A stretch of 64,000 nucleotides of DNA, taken from Phylloscopus collybita (taxonomy: Eukaryota; Chordata; Aves; Passeriformes; Phylloscopidae). Each line of letters starts with the position of its first letter. Within the stretch, counting starts at the first letter, position 1. Shown here one piece after another: positions 1-13,331 of this stretch. Under the pieces are notes generated by a model, which did no database searches, was not told where the DNA came from, and was given only the letters and a program-made list of their open reading frames with translations. The stretch spans positions 13,051,001 to 13,115,000 of the forward strand of contig JAJNNQ010000002.1 of assembly GCA_027886175.1 (NCBI GenBank). The letters run 5' to 3'. The translations under genes were made by a program, and so were the position numbers.

Positions 1-870
1 TTTTCCTGATTATTTTCATTTTAAGGTGAATGTCACAAAAGTTAAAGGGCTGCAACACGAAACGGGGGCAGAATAAGAGAAAATCCAAGATTATTTCCAC
101 AGAGATCATGATTCAGGCAGACTGCTGTGAACCACAAATGCAAAATTATAAATATTATAAAGCGTGTATTTATGTGCAAGAGGCCCAAATTTCAGTTTCC
201 GCTGAGAATCCTCATTCCAGGGGATCTCATCTCGGTGCCTACATGCTCACTTACGAGACTGTGATATGTTAGGGGGATTATTTTATTTTGCACCGAACAG
301 GAAAGGTGTTAGAATTTGCTCGTCTTTTCAGAGCCCAGCTCCAGCAAGCTCTACCTGACTCAGCTCACAAACTAGAGCCTCAGCATCAAATTTCCCAACC
401 CACTTAATTTGAAAGCCTGCCAAGATAGGTGAAAGACCTTATAAATATGTAAAGCAGGAAGTTCAAATTACACAGTGATGTAAATTCCCAGTGATTGATG
501 CCCTTTTAAAAACAATAAAAATCCTCGAGAAACTACAATGTTGGTGAATGTGCTTCCCTCCCGATGCTGTCTGGCGGTGCCGTGCGGAGTTTGGCTGATG
601 TATTGTACTTTTCGTGCGGATTTTATTTTGGATTTCTACCACTTCCTGGAGGCCAGGGGGAGGCACAGTGGGAGGAACCAAAAAACTCGGTGCCACAGCC
701 ATTTTGTTTGTGGGCAGCATGGTAGAATTCTGTCAGTCAGTATAAGGAGGGGTTTTTAAAACAGTATTTATGGAAAAACTATTCCTGCCGTAACGGATGT
801 ATCTGTTGAATTTAGTGTTAATTTAGTTCTTTCATAAGGTAGGTATTTATAATTGTAAGTAAATTGAGTA
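1..870. other. 5' flanking sequence, no gene seen
   Basis: No convincing coding exon, RNA gene or interspersed repeat is visible. The open frames are short, overlap on both strands and have no recognisable domains. The stretch is moderately AT-rich and leads into the CpG-rich block that starts near 925. Confidence 0.6.
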
Positions 871-924
871 TTTGTTGGGATTCAAGCCTCCGCACTTTCC
901 AGGAATCATGGATTTTGTTTCAGG

Positions 925-1470
925 CATGACTGGCTCTTTCGGATGCTGCGAGGCTGCCGGAGCCCGGCGGGGCGGGGGTGCCGCGGGGGGAGGCCGAGGG
1001 ATGCGCCGGGCGGCACAAACTTGCTGCGGGCTTCGGAGTGGGGGCGGGGGCGGGGGGAGGGACGGAGGGAAAACGGCGAAGTCTTGGAATTATTTTCTCC
1101 AACTGTCTTTCTTTATTAATTCTCAAGAGGCAGCTGCTCTCTCCGAGGGGAGGATGAGGCGTGGGATTGCGCGGGGCGAGCCGTAGTTTTGCAGTGTCAC
1201 CGAAAACCAGCGCTAGACTTTGGTCCTGTGTGCTCCAGAGGCGGGTGTAAAATGGCACACTGCATTTTTCCAGGCGGCGGCGGCGGCGGGGGGAGCGGGG
1301 GGCGGGCGGGGGCGCCGCTGCCCGCGGAGCCCATCCAGCCAACGCCGGCCCCGGCAAAGTTGTGACCCCGGCGGCACCGGGTCCCCCGCCCCGGCTGCGG
1401 CCGCCCGCCGGCATCGCCCGCCGACCCTCGGGAAGCCGCCTCCTTCCTCGCCCGGCGATCCTGGGTGACG
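925..1470. promoter_or_regulatory. EPC1: Upstream CpG island, candidate alternative promoter
   Basis: This GC-rich block is dense in CpG and contains (CGG) repeats near 1274 and several GC boxes. A run of four G-tracts at 1040-1061 could fold as a G-quadruplex. It sits about 13.6 kb upstream of the main EPC1 start and directly precedes a segment ending in a perfect splice donor (1694). A distal EPC1 promoter is therefore the simplest reading. An unrelated lncRNA promoter is the alternative. Island character is seen directly; the link to EPC1 is inferred. Confidence 0.6.
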
Positions 1471-1502
1471 GGGAGGGGAAGGAAAGAAGAGAGAGAGAAG
1501 GG

Positions 1503-1556
1503 AAAAAAAAAAAAAAAAAAAAAGAAAAAAAAAAGAAAGAAAGAAAGAAAAGAAAA
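1503..1556 (+). repeat. A-rich / (GAAA)n low-complexity tract
   Basis: A run of about 20 A is followed by mixed A and GAAA units. It lies just upstream of the candidate alternative first exon. It also produces lysine-rich and phenylalanine-rich shadow frames that should not be taken as genes. Confidence 0.9.
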
Positions 1557-1559
1557 GTC

Positions 1560-1693
1560 TCACTTTCTGCATTTGCGAAATATTTTAAGGATGTTCGGGA
1601 AGCCCTTTGCAGCATGGAGGTGGCTGGTTGTAGGAGAGCGAGTATGCAGTCCATATTGTTACAGCCCTTTTGCAAGGGCTGCCTTCTTCGAAG
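1560..1693 (+). other. EPC1: Candidate untranslated alternative first exon of EPC1 (start approximate)
   Basis: The segment after the A-rich tract ends in AAG|GTAAGT, with GT at 1694-1695, a near-consensus donor at the edge of a CpG island. Spliced to EPC1 exon 2 (phase 0), the frame continuous with EPC1 has a stop at 1631-1633 and no ATG after it. The exon would therefore be 5' UTR, and the first in-frame start would be the Met at 42494 in exon 2. ATGs at 1591 and 1614 open other frames. The left border is unknown. I recall that the human gene has transcripts starting well upstream of the main first exon, but could not check. The splice link is inferred. Confidence 0.45.
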
Positions 1694-2397
1694 GTAAGTT
1701 TGTGGTTTTAATCAAAAATATTCATTTCTGCGGGTTTTTGGCTTGTATTAGTGCTGTGGAGGATTTTCGTTGTGTTGATGAACAAAACGTAGTCTTGTAT
1801 TTTTCATAGCTTTGATCTCATGTGAATCCCACCCAACGGTGTCTCCTTAATAGCGACAATTACTGAAGTCAGTTTTGTTTCCTCTTTACAATTTTATACA
1901 CGCGAAGATTAAAAACAATTTAACTTCAATTTAGGAGTATAAGAACTCAAATATTTTCCAGATTGACTTGGGTTTTGTTTTTTTTTTTTTTCTTTTTGGT
2001 TCTGGCTTTTTGTTGGGGCGGGGGGGCAGGGGGGAATTCTTTACCGAGTAATAAACGGATCCAGGACTGTATATAAATATAATGCAGCTCTCGTGTATAA
2101 AGAAGCATATTATGTTGCTGCTGTATGGTCTGATGGTAGCTAAAAGAGTTTACAATGCCATTTGTGATGGCTCTTGATGGATTACTTTGGTCTAAAGTAA
2201 GGGGGAAAACTGCCCTTGGTATGGTGAAGGTGGAGATGAACATAAGAGGGTTTATATTAAGTTATGTCTCTTACTAAACAGTGACCTTTTTATTTACAAA
2301 TTCCAGCTCTTGTGATAATTAGCTTAAAGCATTAGTTATATAAAGGTTCTTATTTCCCCACACTTCACTTAGATGTCTTGAGGTTGGGTTGTTTGTT

Positions 2398-2455
2398 CTT
2401 TTTTTTTTTTTTTTTTTTGGGGGGGGGGGTGTGGAGGGAGTTGGGGGGGTGGTGA
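2398..2455 (+). repeat. Poly-T run joined to poly-G run and further G-tracts
   Basis: About 21 T (2398-2418) run directly into 11 G (2419-2429). More G-runs follow up to about 2455. The G part meets a simple G-quadruplex pattern on the + strand. Such a junction is also prone to length errors in sequencing. Confidence 0.9.
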
Positions 2456-2530
2456 GTGGTTGTTTGATCTTTTTCTTCCAAGAAGGTACATTTGGGAGAC
2501 ATTTTGTAATTTTTGGCATTTTTCTAGGCG

Positions 2531-2531
<1 letters not shown>

Positions 2532-2563
<32 letters not shown>
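2532..2563 (+). repeat. Poly-T tract, 32 T
   Basis: An uninterrupted run of 32 T. No target-site duplication or retroposon body was recognised beside it, so it is listed as a simple repeat. A similar run of 19 T is at 2856-2874. Confidence 0.95.
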
Positions 2564-5500
2564 CACCCGGTGGGAGATCTTTTTTGTTTTGCATTGCTCT
2601 GTGCTGGTGGCGCTGTGGGGCTCCGAAACAATTCGTGTCCCTGGCTCTAAAGGGGGAGGGGGCCAGGGGGAGAAAGGTGGGGCAGGGGTTGATCTATTGT
2701 ATCGTTTCCTTTTCTCTGTATCAAAAGTAACCGCAAATTAGTTAGAATGACGATGAAATTGTATCTCTAGAAAATTGTAGTGTCGCATGAACTATGGCCC
2801 GGCAGAGGCATGACCTCACCCTTTCGCTGGTTTGTGTAATGAAGCAGATCCTTAATTTTTTTTTTTTTTTTTTTCCAATCCTGTACCTAGAGCCCAGTTT
2901 TCCTCAGTGATGAAATTTTCGGTCCCACCCCCAAAATTATTTTACAGTGGCTGCAGATGAAAGCTTTTTAAATGATTTTTTGCAGCCAATATGGAAGGCT
3001 TTGACACACACTTATTGTGCAACTAGTCCATTGTTTGCTTGTTGTGAAGTTAAAGGTTCCATCCACGGCTCGTTCTCAAGCCCTAAGGTCCCCCTTGCTC
3101 GCGTGCTTGCATATGCAGATCTCCTGATGAGGTCTATAGGAGTTTGGGTTGTGTGTGAAGGTAGGGTTGAAAAGTAGGGAAAACCTAATGAAGTCCTTCA
3201 GATTGTAAGAGGATTCACCTGAGGTGGGTGGGTTTTTTCTTTCCTGTTGCTAAGTGGAGCATGCATTTTACATGCCTTTATAAATAGATATATGTTAATG
3301 TGTGTTGTTTTCTTTTGTTACAACCTACAGATCACCTCGGTTCTAAGTGCAAAAGGATTAGAAGGCTTTCTGCTAACATCCATATTAGGTGTAAGAAAAC
3401 AAGTGATTAATGTTCTGAGATGGGTGGGAAGACATAGTCAAGCCCATGATCAGAGCATATATTGGAAACTCAACAGGTTCAGGAACAAATTTGACATTAA
3501 ATTTAACACATTTTTAAGGAATCGACTGTTATTTTGGAGTGATAAAAGCTGATAATTTTAGAAGCCTTTGCATCTATTTTACATTTCAATGTCTTCAGTA
3601 TTTTCAAAGAATAAATTTGACAAATACTAGGCAGTTTGAAATAGTCTCTAAACTCCTTGTGAATGTTTAAATCTTCAAAAATGCATTTAGATTTTGGTTC
3701 AAAAAGTTTGCTCATTAAGTTAATTAGCCTTATGGAAACTGATATGCAACTTCAGTAGATCTCTGTAACGGTCTCTTATTGGTTATCCTTTTTTAAAGTA
3801 AGGTAAATTTTGCTTCTGTCTTAGGTAAAATACATCTTGCAACCTTCTGCCAGTAACAAATATATATCCAAGAGAGCAGCCAACTTTTGTCATCTCTGCT
3901 CTGTCAGACAAGATCTGCTTTTATGGATTCCTGGCTGGAACAGAGACCTGGTGGCCTATGACAGTGCAGTACTTCTTTGGTGTCTTGGTACAGCTCTTAG
4001 ATCTTGAAGACAAGTATCAAGACATAAACTCTCTTAGAAAGTGTGGATTTTGGCCATCCTCCATTTCCATTTCTGAGACCTGATCACTAGGATATTTTGG
4101 GCACAGTTTATGCCAATAGAAGTAGCAGCAGTTGTTGAATCTATTACAATAATTATCAATTTTAGAGAATCAGTGGGTTGTTTAATTCTGATGCAGCTTT
4201 TCTTTTTTGACATCATTTAGACCAATGTTCAGTGTGCTCATCCATGGACAAGGGTACTGAGCAAATGATAAACTGAGATGCTCACTAAAGGTATTTTAAT
4301 GCTCTTCTTATCATCCTGCATCATGAAAGTGATGATTTCTTGTGGCTGCAGCCTGTGCATGTAGGCCATGAACAAACTGATTGTTGTGATCTTGCTGCTC
4401 AGAGTCAGTTCGAGCTCAGTGAAGTCAGCAAGAACATGAAATCTGAATGGAAACTTGCTTCACACTTGCTCCCCTCTCTTCCATTCAGCTGAGGCTACTC
4501 TTTAACTTTGGTTGTGGTTTTGCAACTTTGAAGCTGAATCTGATGAAAGTGTCTGATTTTAATCTTATCAAATCATAAGATGAAAGAGTGAAATGCTGAT
4601 CTTCTGCAATTCATGGTTTTCACACATCTCCTTCCTTTTTGAGCCATTGTGTTGCCAATAAGGAGTAAGCAGTGTTTAAGATTTTGCATCCTCTCAAAGC
4701 TACACAGCAACTAATTTACCTTCTGCATCTTCTGCAGAAATGCCCAAAAGAGTAATTTCTGTGGGGTGTTTCAACCTTTATTGTGTTTTCCCCATCTGCT
4801 CCTTCTGAAATACCAGTATGTGGAATTCCAGGACCTAAAGCATGAGAACCTTTTCTTTTTGGTGGGCTTCTTAATTTTCTCCCTTACATATACCTCAATT
4901 TATAAGGTGCCAAAACTAAGGTGTTTTTCTCCTAATACAGTTTCCCTTTTACCTAGAATGTCTATATAGAGCCCAGACACCTTTGAAAGGTATTTGGTCT
5001 CTCTTTTGGTATTTGGGCTTAAAACTATTTGAAGTATGACATCGTACTATAAACCAATCTTTTTCAAGAGCTTAATTCAACCTGACTGACCAAAATGTTC
5101 TTTGTACCTTTGTGAAGTTCCTCTTACTAATATTACTAGTGTTATGTACTCAAGTAAGAGTCACAGTAAAAATGGCTGCCTAAAATTGTCAATAGTAGTT
5201 CCTGCAAGATGTGTAGATCCCAGGCAGATATAATCAACTTCCAAAGTTAACCAAAATACCGTGCAAACAGTTCCTCAGAAGTGGATTGGTGGTGTAGAAG
5301 AATGTTGTTTGGTGCTCAGTTCAAACAAAAGCCATACCCCCTGCTTCATTCACTCATATGTTGTGCCCTCCAGTTTCCAATGCTGATAACATACCTTGGT
5401 GCATGGGACTCCTGTCTGTTATCTCTTGAGGGTTCTGAAGTATTCATTGTGTCCTTGATTCAACAAGGTTTCAAAGGTGGGGGATCTGTCTTTACGTTGG

Positions 5501-8500
5501 ACTCCTTGTGACACAATCTTGTTTCTCACCTTTCTTATTTTATAACTTTGCTAGCTGTACTTCTCCACAGCTTACTTGTCAGCATCAACTTACAGCAATG
5601 AATAATTAGTTTAAAACTTACTTCAAGGATCATCTGTTTCCCAGCTGTGATCGAAGGACAGTATCTTACATGTCTGCTTCAGTCATCTTCTACAAAGTTA
5701 TGTCTCTCCACACCTCTTCCAGACTGATATTTGCATGACCTTTCAGTGTTATGAAATTATCTGCTCTAACTCCTATATGCCAAAGGAACTGCTGTAGCTA
5801 GTACATCCTTCTACCTCTTAGCATTCTTCATATTTTTCCTCTCTTAGCAAATAGCACAAGAAGTTAATTCATGTTGCAGGGAAGAGACAACCCTAGATTT
5901 TAAATTCTGTAGTAAATACACAGGGTGGGGGAATGTCAGTGCTTTGAAATATAATTCCAGTGTTGCTGTTGTGAGCAATAAAATATGCCTTGGATGGATA
6001 TGACCACACTCCAGTGGCTTCAGGTCCTGTGGGCTGCTTTAGACCCTTTACTAAGTCACATTTCCAGTTTTTTGTGTTACCACTGGACTGTCCAGGAGCA
6101 AGATAATACCAATACTGTATAAACTTCCTTAGTAGGAAAGTTTATCAGTTCCCTACTAATAGTAGCTAGGGCTTGAAATTTGTGGTCAGAAGGTATTGCA
6201 GTGCTTAAAAAGTCAGTACATTTGCTAAAAATTATTCTCTCTGCTTATCTCCCAATATAAACAACAGAGAGATGGGAACTGCCAAGTAACATGTGAGTCC
6301 TAGTCTTGACTACTTGTGCAGCAAGTTGGGATGCTGTTGTGGAGCTCCTGGATGGTAAATGGAAAGTTGCTCAGAGCCATCCAACACCATACAACAGAAA
6401 ATAGTAGTTACAGATGTAATGCACCAGTAAAAATAGCAAGAGCTCTAAACATAGTCCATGGGAATTCCAGCTTGGAGCAAATGACTGAAAATGGGGGATG
6501 CTGACTCGCCCTCTTCTGTTGTTGAGCAAAACCTGGATCACTTTTGCTAGGGAAAGGGAAGAGGCCAAGTTAGATTTTACAATGTACAAGCAAGATTTTA
6601 CAAAGCACTGGGATTTTCACAGGAAGAGAGAAAAGGTGGGGGTTGATCTCATCCCTGCTCCCAGGACTGCCTCATATTTTTTTTCAATCATTATTTTGAT
6701 TTTACTCAATAATGCTTAAATGTAAGATGTAGGAATTCCAGGGAACAGTGAGTAGATTCGTTCCTCCCAGAGCAGTCTTCCTTTTGTCAGGTTCCATTTT
6801 GGTTTTTCCTTGGGCCAGAGATCTGGGAAATGGGCCTGTAAGGTGGTGTTAACTTGCATTTCCCTGGATTTACAGTAAGTTGGGCTTTTGAATGAATCAG
6901 AATCTCTGTGTTGTATACATCCATGTAGAACTTCTTTCACCTGCCTTTAGAAGAGTATTGTTAAATCTGTAATCCTCAGTGGAAAGAAACAGATCAACTA
7001 AATCATAGCTTTAAAAAATGACAAAAAGACCCCAATAACAGCAAAAACAAGCAAACAAACACAACCAAATTTTGGATGTCTGCTGTGATAAGAATTGTAT
7101 CTTAAATTTAACTGAGTATCTTGATCAGGTCTCCATCTGCTTCCTGTGACTAGTTCAGGTATGAATGCCCTCACTTAATCAGAGATACTCCATGGCCATG
7201 AGTTTGTTAATACTGACCTGTGCATGATTTAGGTAATGAAAAGTTAGCTCTTAATCCTCACTCCGCTTCAGAGCCTTGAGAAAATGACTAAATGGAAGCA
7301 AGACCTTTGGCCTCACACAGGTGTGCATCTGGAATATTCATTAACACAAAAAAAAAAGTGAGCTTTCCATATTTGTTCAAACAGACTTAAAAATCAGGTG
7401 ACTCAGATCTGGGGATTTCAGGGCATCCCTTTCTTTTTACTAAAGAATCTTGGTGCTGCCCTAACCGGATGACTGAAATAACTTCTTGAAAGGGTCCTTT
7501 CACCTGACAGATGAAAATCTTCAGGAAGGGGTTTCACCCCATATGCCAGGAGTAGAAAGGGAATGTTTTCTGGCTGGATTTAGTAAAAAGGTTTTTTTCT
7601 TTCCTCAAGAAAATTTAAAATTAAACTTAAAAGGTTGTAATGCAGAGCAGCTGTGTTATTTCTGATGGTCTTAAAGATATCCACATAAGGCAGAACATCT
7701 TGATGTCTTTACACAAAGTGATTGTATATTCACAATTCAAGAAAAGTGCTGCAATCAGCATCTTTTAAGGAAAAACCATGCTGGATAATAGAGGGGGGAA
7801 AAACATACTTCAGATAACTCGGCATAGACACTTTCTTTTTAGCCCGTATTCATTTATAAGCACATAATGAATGAAGATTCCATAAGAAAATATTCTGCTC
7901 TCTTTCGTCATCTCCGAATCAATTTCCAAGTTAAAAATTGGGTGTTGTGGGAATCTGTGGGATTTGGAAGGTCTAGTCAAGCAGACTTCCAGATGAGCTA
8001 CTTTAATGTGAGAAACTGTGTTCTTTCCCATCTTTCATATTCTCCCTTGATTTTTTTTTTTTTTTTAATTAGCTTGTGTCTCTTTGTGCTAGCACCCTTC
8101 TTGAGTTGCTTATAAATCAAAAGCTCAGCAGACTTGGCACGTGTGACCAGTGGCAGGCTGGTGCACATTAACCCCAGTGTTAATGACAAGGGTCTGTTGT
8201 GTTCCCTTGGTCAGAGGAGCAGAATGTCAAACCAGCTGTAAAACTGACACGCTGTGCAATAAGAGAATGGGAATGGAGTGTCTTTGCCGGAGATGGACGA
8301 GGAGGTTAAAATCTTACCTGCTTGTAACCTGAATGATTTGAGAAAACCACTTTCCATTTGGCTCTGTTTCTCAGGTTGCCCTTACAGCAGATCTAGGGAT
8401 TTCACAGGGGAGGTGAGAAGAAAATGCCAGTGATATCACAGCACCTCTGGTTTCCATGTCCCACCCACCTACATTAGTGACAGAGAAAATAATGTAATGT

Positions 8501-9960
8501 GATTTCTCTGTTTTTCTTCTCACAGCAACTTCATGTTTGCATCTAAACCAAAATAGTTCCCTCTCAACATCTGCCCATCTCCCACAAGTTGTTTGCATTC
8601 TCTAAATGTTGAAAAAACTCAGAAATTTGATTTTCTTCAGGTTAACCCTATCAGATTTTACATTTTAAGCATCTGCTATAATTTAAAGATATATAGATAA
8701 GGATATCTCAAAACAGTCTCATCTGATCAGTTTTATATTCAGAACTAGCCTCCTCTGCTGGATATTTAGAGTCAAACTTAATTCATTAGGTCTTTTTTTC
8801 CCAGTAATGCAGCATTATTAATTTATGTTTTCTTGAGTGTATATATAGACATTTCATTATAAATATGATCATGATTATTTGTATCCCAGAAGACAAGCAA
8901 TATTTTTATAACATTCATTCATGCTTAATTTAGTATAAATCAAACTGCAGTGTGTAAAAAATACACTTCTAAAATTGAAAGAATATTTGTGTTCTGGCAA
9001 GCTAATAACAAGCTTTAGAAACCCAAAAGCTGAGTTATTTGTATTTTTTTATTTCTTTGGAGAAATGTATTTATGTTAAGTAAAGATGATATAGCCTGTA
9101 TAAGGTACTTAATAACACATTCCTATTAATTTGATATGGAATTCAGAGTTCACTGTGGGTATGTAGGTACATCCCACTAACATTAAAATGAAAAAAAAAA
9201 AATCTAAACATACTGTTAGGAAATGCCTCTTCATTCCAAGATGCAAATGTACTTTCCTGCACCAAAAGATTTTTAAAGCCAAGCTAATTCCTATCTAGGT
9301 ATAAGTCACTGTTTTCCTCAATTGTGTGAGGGAAACAAATAACCTACTTTCATTCTGATTCAGGAACTGCAAATTAAAGCATTTGGCTTTATATAGTAAC
9401 TCCATATTATTTGACATCAGCAAGGTAATTCTGCAGTTTGAAAATACTTGATCACACTAACCAGAAGCCCTGAAGCACGTGAAACAATTTTTTGTAAATT
9501 GACTTTCACGACAGGATTTCTATGTTGGAAGTGTAAGGTAAAAATCTAAAAAGTTAGAGCATGTAATAGTAAAACATTATGGTCTTACTACTGAACAGAA
9601 ATTGAATTTAAATTGCATTCACATAGAGCCAGGCAACTACTAGGGTAGAAGTAAAGTTTCTGAAGTCATGCGAAGGCACAGAGCCCTTTATCCCGTGTTG
9701 GGCTGTGAGCACTGGCAGGTGAGGTCTGTGTAGTGGTGCCATGAGTGTGTTTGCCGTGTGGGTTTTTTTTTCCTTTGTTTTTAGCTTAATGGTCAATTGA
9801 AGGATTTGGGACGGTGTGCAGACCTATGGACAGCTATAATTTCTCTACTAATGTTTTCCTTTTTTAGCCTTCTACCTAATACTATGCAGAATATCAAAGT
9901 TACACATCCTTAGCTCTTTGATTGATGAATTAGCAATTGTGTTGGTGGGAGAAGGTAGAG

Positions 9961-10074
9961 CTTTTTTATTTAGTTGGTTGTTGTTTGTTTTGGAAATTTT
10001 TTATTTGGTTGTGGTTTTGCTTGCTTTTTTGTTTGTGTTTTTTGTTGTTTGTGTTAGGTTTGTTTTTTTTTTTT
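9961..10074 (+). repeat. T/G-rich low-complexity tract
   Basis: About 115 bases made almost only of T and G, in irregular TTTG/TTGG units ending in a T run. Open frames across it are compositional artefacts. Confidence 0.85.
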
Positions 10075-11101
10075 CAGGAAAAGCATAAGGGTTTTGGCCT
10101 TCTGCTCGTTCTTCTACTAGAAATAATATAGGATCATGTGACTAAACTTCCTTGACTCAGAGATTATTCATGTGTTATAATCTGATGTTTGCAGAAGTCC
10201 ATGCCTAAATCAGAGGTGGTAATCAGTCCACCCTGCTCAAATTGTGTTTACCTAATAAATTGTGATTTTAGTATTATTATTGTTTTGTATTTCTGAGCAC
10301 AAAACATTTTGCATAAAGATTTTTTTAAAAAACCAACCCCAGAGCATAAAAGCAGACATTTTTTGGATTTTGTTTTGTTCCCTTTTATCTTACTACTTAA
10401 TCCTAAATTATGAATTTGTGAAATTACTTGCTAGTAAAGATGACTAAATCAAGAATTCAAGGTGTGTCTAGCATAGTATTTTAGAGGGGATATATGTTAT
10501 AGAATGAAAACATGAAGGAGAAAATCATAAATCACTTACAACCATTTCAGTTCCTAGGATATCTGTTCTGAGTCCATTAAAACTTAAACAGGGAAAGATG
10601 TATTTCAAGACAAAAGAGTCTCAGCATAACTTGTGTCTTTTTACCACCACTGTATCTTGACTTCCACTATAGTGTGTTTTCCCTAGACATATAAAAACTT
10701 AAGTCTCCAAAACAAGCTGTATAAAGGAAACTGATTATTTTCTGACAGTACAAAAAAAAACTCCATCAAATCCTTTATGCTTTCAGATAAAGTCCATTTT
10801 ACCATTTTCTTTCTTATCTGTCCAGGTGATGTTGGGATGATAATCCTAAATCATTAATGCCTTTTGAAGTCTTCTTAGTCCTCCTTTGGACAACTGCCTC
10901 CACCACCTCTAAGAGTTTAGCCATCTCTACTGGAAAAGTAGAAATCTGGCAATAGCTTTTGCTGCTCTTCTCTTAGCTTTGTCTTTTCTCAGTAAGAGAA
11001 TTGCTGGCTAGTGGCTTTCCCTTCTCTTTTGGATAATGCTCCATGGCATCCATTTGAGGATCAGCTTAGCTTTCCTGAGGATGCTGGACTCAACTGTAAG
11101 G

Positions 11102-11105
<4 letters not shown>

Positions 11106-11134
<29 letters not shown>
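11106..11134 (+). repeat. Poly-A tract, 29 A
   Basis: An uninterrupted A run followed by a mixed A/C segment. It could be the tail of an old retroposon, but no body was recognised upstream. Confidence 0.95.
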
Positions 11135-11138
<4 letters not shown>

Positions 11139-12672
11139 TAAAAAAACCCCCGAAAACAGGTCAACAAAATTGCTGTATAAATAAATGAAGTTATTCGAAG
11201 CAGGGTGTAAGGTAGTCACAGAGTGAAAAAAACCCCCAAAATTGCAAATATTTATGGATACAAAAGTCAGTGTATAGTTTAGTGTAATACAAAATACAAA
11301 CAAACCCTAATTAAAAAAAAAAAAACCACCAAAATATTTAAGAAGGGTTTGGGTGTTTTTTAAGTTGAACAACTGTCTTCTAGAATTTTGTATCCTTAAA
11401 ATATAAAATGCTTGAGGCCAAAAGGCAACAAAAATGACATGGTTTAACCTATATAAACATCATGTGTAGTACTTTCATTATGATTTGTACTAGAATGGGA
11501 GGCAATATTAAACTCATGTGCAAAAGGCTACAATTCATGCTTAAATAAATGACTGGAAGTCTTTCTTAAACTCAGAGAGGTTTTAAGACACAAAACTAAA
11601 TAAGTACTAAAATTTATAAAAACTTATCAAATAGTACACAGGACTATTACAGCAAACCAAAATAGAAGTTACTTTTTTGAGCTTCACAAACCCAAGTTAG
11701 ATAAGAGCACAAGAGACACCTACCCCTGTCTGTAGGTGCATGGATCATTGTACCTTTGCCCATAATGCTCAGTCTGAATTTACTACTTCTGAATGTATTT
11801 TGAAATGGTTATATTTACCAGCTGCATAGCTGATACACAAAGTGCTTTCATTTTAGTTAAGCTTGTTCTTTTAACTGAGATCACAAACAGATAAAGCCTT
11901 AAAGAAATGCCCCAAATGGTTTCAGCAGTTTAAAAATCAATAATGATAGCAATTCTGAATATCTTTTCATTATATTTCAGTTACTTTACCTTACAGTTCA
12001 GTTTAGGTTCAACAAATGAATTTATACTTACTGATCTTTCACTGAGAGCTTGCAAAGAGTATTTTGGTCACTGTACAAAACATACCAATTCTGCATTAGC
12101 TACTGTCATATTGCAGCACTGATGTCTACAAATGTAAAGTGTGCATTTTGGTAAAAGCTACAAAATGGAAAAAAACCCTAAAATATACCTGCATTTTCTA
12201 ATAAAAAGAAAGATAAAATAGTAATATCAGTCTGGTTATGTTCTATACCTTTTCCTGTCACCATCTTTTACAGAACAGGCATCAGAGCTGATGTCACATT
12301 GTTTTCAATTATCATACTTTCTATCTTACTAGCAAATTAATTTTGAAGGCTAATCATCTTCTGCTACAAAATATTTAAACACAATCTCTTTCAATGGCAA
12401 AACATTAAAAGTTGATGAGTCCAAGAATTTGAGGCCAAAACTTTTTCTTAATGCACTGACCTCTTTGTATCCAAATGTTATTGTCCATTCTGCTTGCTCT
12501 GCACTTTTCTCAAGCCTGTGGCAGGGTTAGAAATGCAAAGGTCAATTAAGGATAAGTTTGAACTTGATTATTCTTCCTTTATGGTTCAGGATATTCTCAA
12601 TACTTTGCTTTCCTTATGTTCATTATGTATTGTTTTCCTTTTATCAGTTTAAGTGGAGAGTTGTATTTAATG

Positions 12673-12725
12673 GCTTTTTTTTTTCTTTTTCTTTTTCCTT
12701 TTTTTTTTTTTTTTTTTTTTTTTTT
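12673..12725 (+). repeat. T-rich tract ending in 27 T
   Basis: T runs broken by single C bases, ending in an uninterrupted T run at 12699-12725. No associated repeat body was recognised. Confidence 0.9.
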
Positions 12726-13035
12726 GCTAGCTGCCAGGTGTTTCATTTTCATTTAATTTTTTAACTCAAAGCCAGTCTATGATGATATGATTTTTTTCAG
12801 TATCTTATCTGTCTGCTAATTGGATAAACTGAAATATTAAACTAAGTATTTGTGGGAAAGGGTGTAGATGTTTAATGGGCAATTTACTTTAGGATTATAT
12901 TTCTAACTAGTGTGTGTTTTAAGCTTTAGAATTAAGAGTAAAAAAGCAATATGCATGTTTAAACATTTGATTCTGATGTAACTACTGAAACACAAATTAA
13001 TATAATGATTCTCCTCAGTTCATGCCACTCTCCTT

Positions 13036-13100
13036 AAAAACAAACAAACAAACCACCAAAAAAACCCACAAAGAAACCACAAAAACCAACCAAACAAGCC
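13036..13100 (+). repeat. A/C-rich low-complexity tract
   Basis: The + strand is almost only A and C in CAAA/CCAAA-type units. It is the strand-reversed counterpart of the T/G tracts seen elsewhere in the window. Confidence 0.85.
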
Positions 13101-13331
13101 TCCCTTAAAAAAAGGCTCATTCTCCCTAGCAGCTCTCTTCCACTGCATTACCCATTTGCAGTACAGGTAGAATTTAGCATCCCAGAGAAGTTATGAAGCC
13201 AAATGAGTTGCAGCTTAAGCAGTTTGGGAAACCTAAAGGGTTTTGATTCCCCAAACAGTAATGCCAATAATTGGCTTGAATCTTCTATTAACAACAGCGT
13301 CTAGTAGTGGCTTAAGGTTGAGGATGTTTGC

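Noticed and set aside
920..1675. 251-codon - strand frame across the upstream CpG island
   Set aside because: It is Pro/Ala/Arg and Phe-run rich, as expected from CpG-rich and A-rich sequence; no domain is visible and overlapping frames exist on the other strand.
2319..2594. Lysine-rich - strand frames
   Set aside because: They are translations of poly-T/poly-G tracts with no conserved sequence.
4030..4700. Possible decayed coding-like sequence on the - strand
   Set aside because: A run of about 75 open codons near 4240-4475 looked protein-like, but I could not match it to a family, and neighbouring parts have stops in all frames. Protein homology search would be needed.
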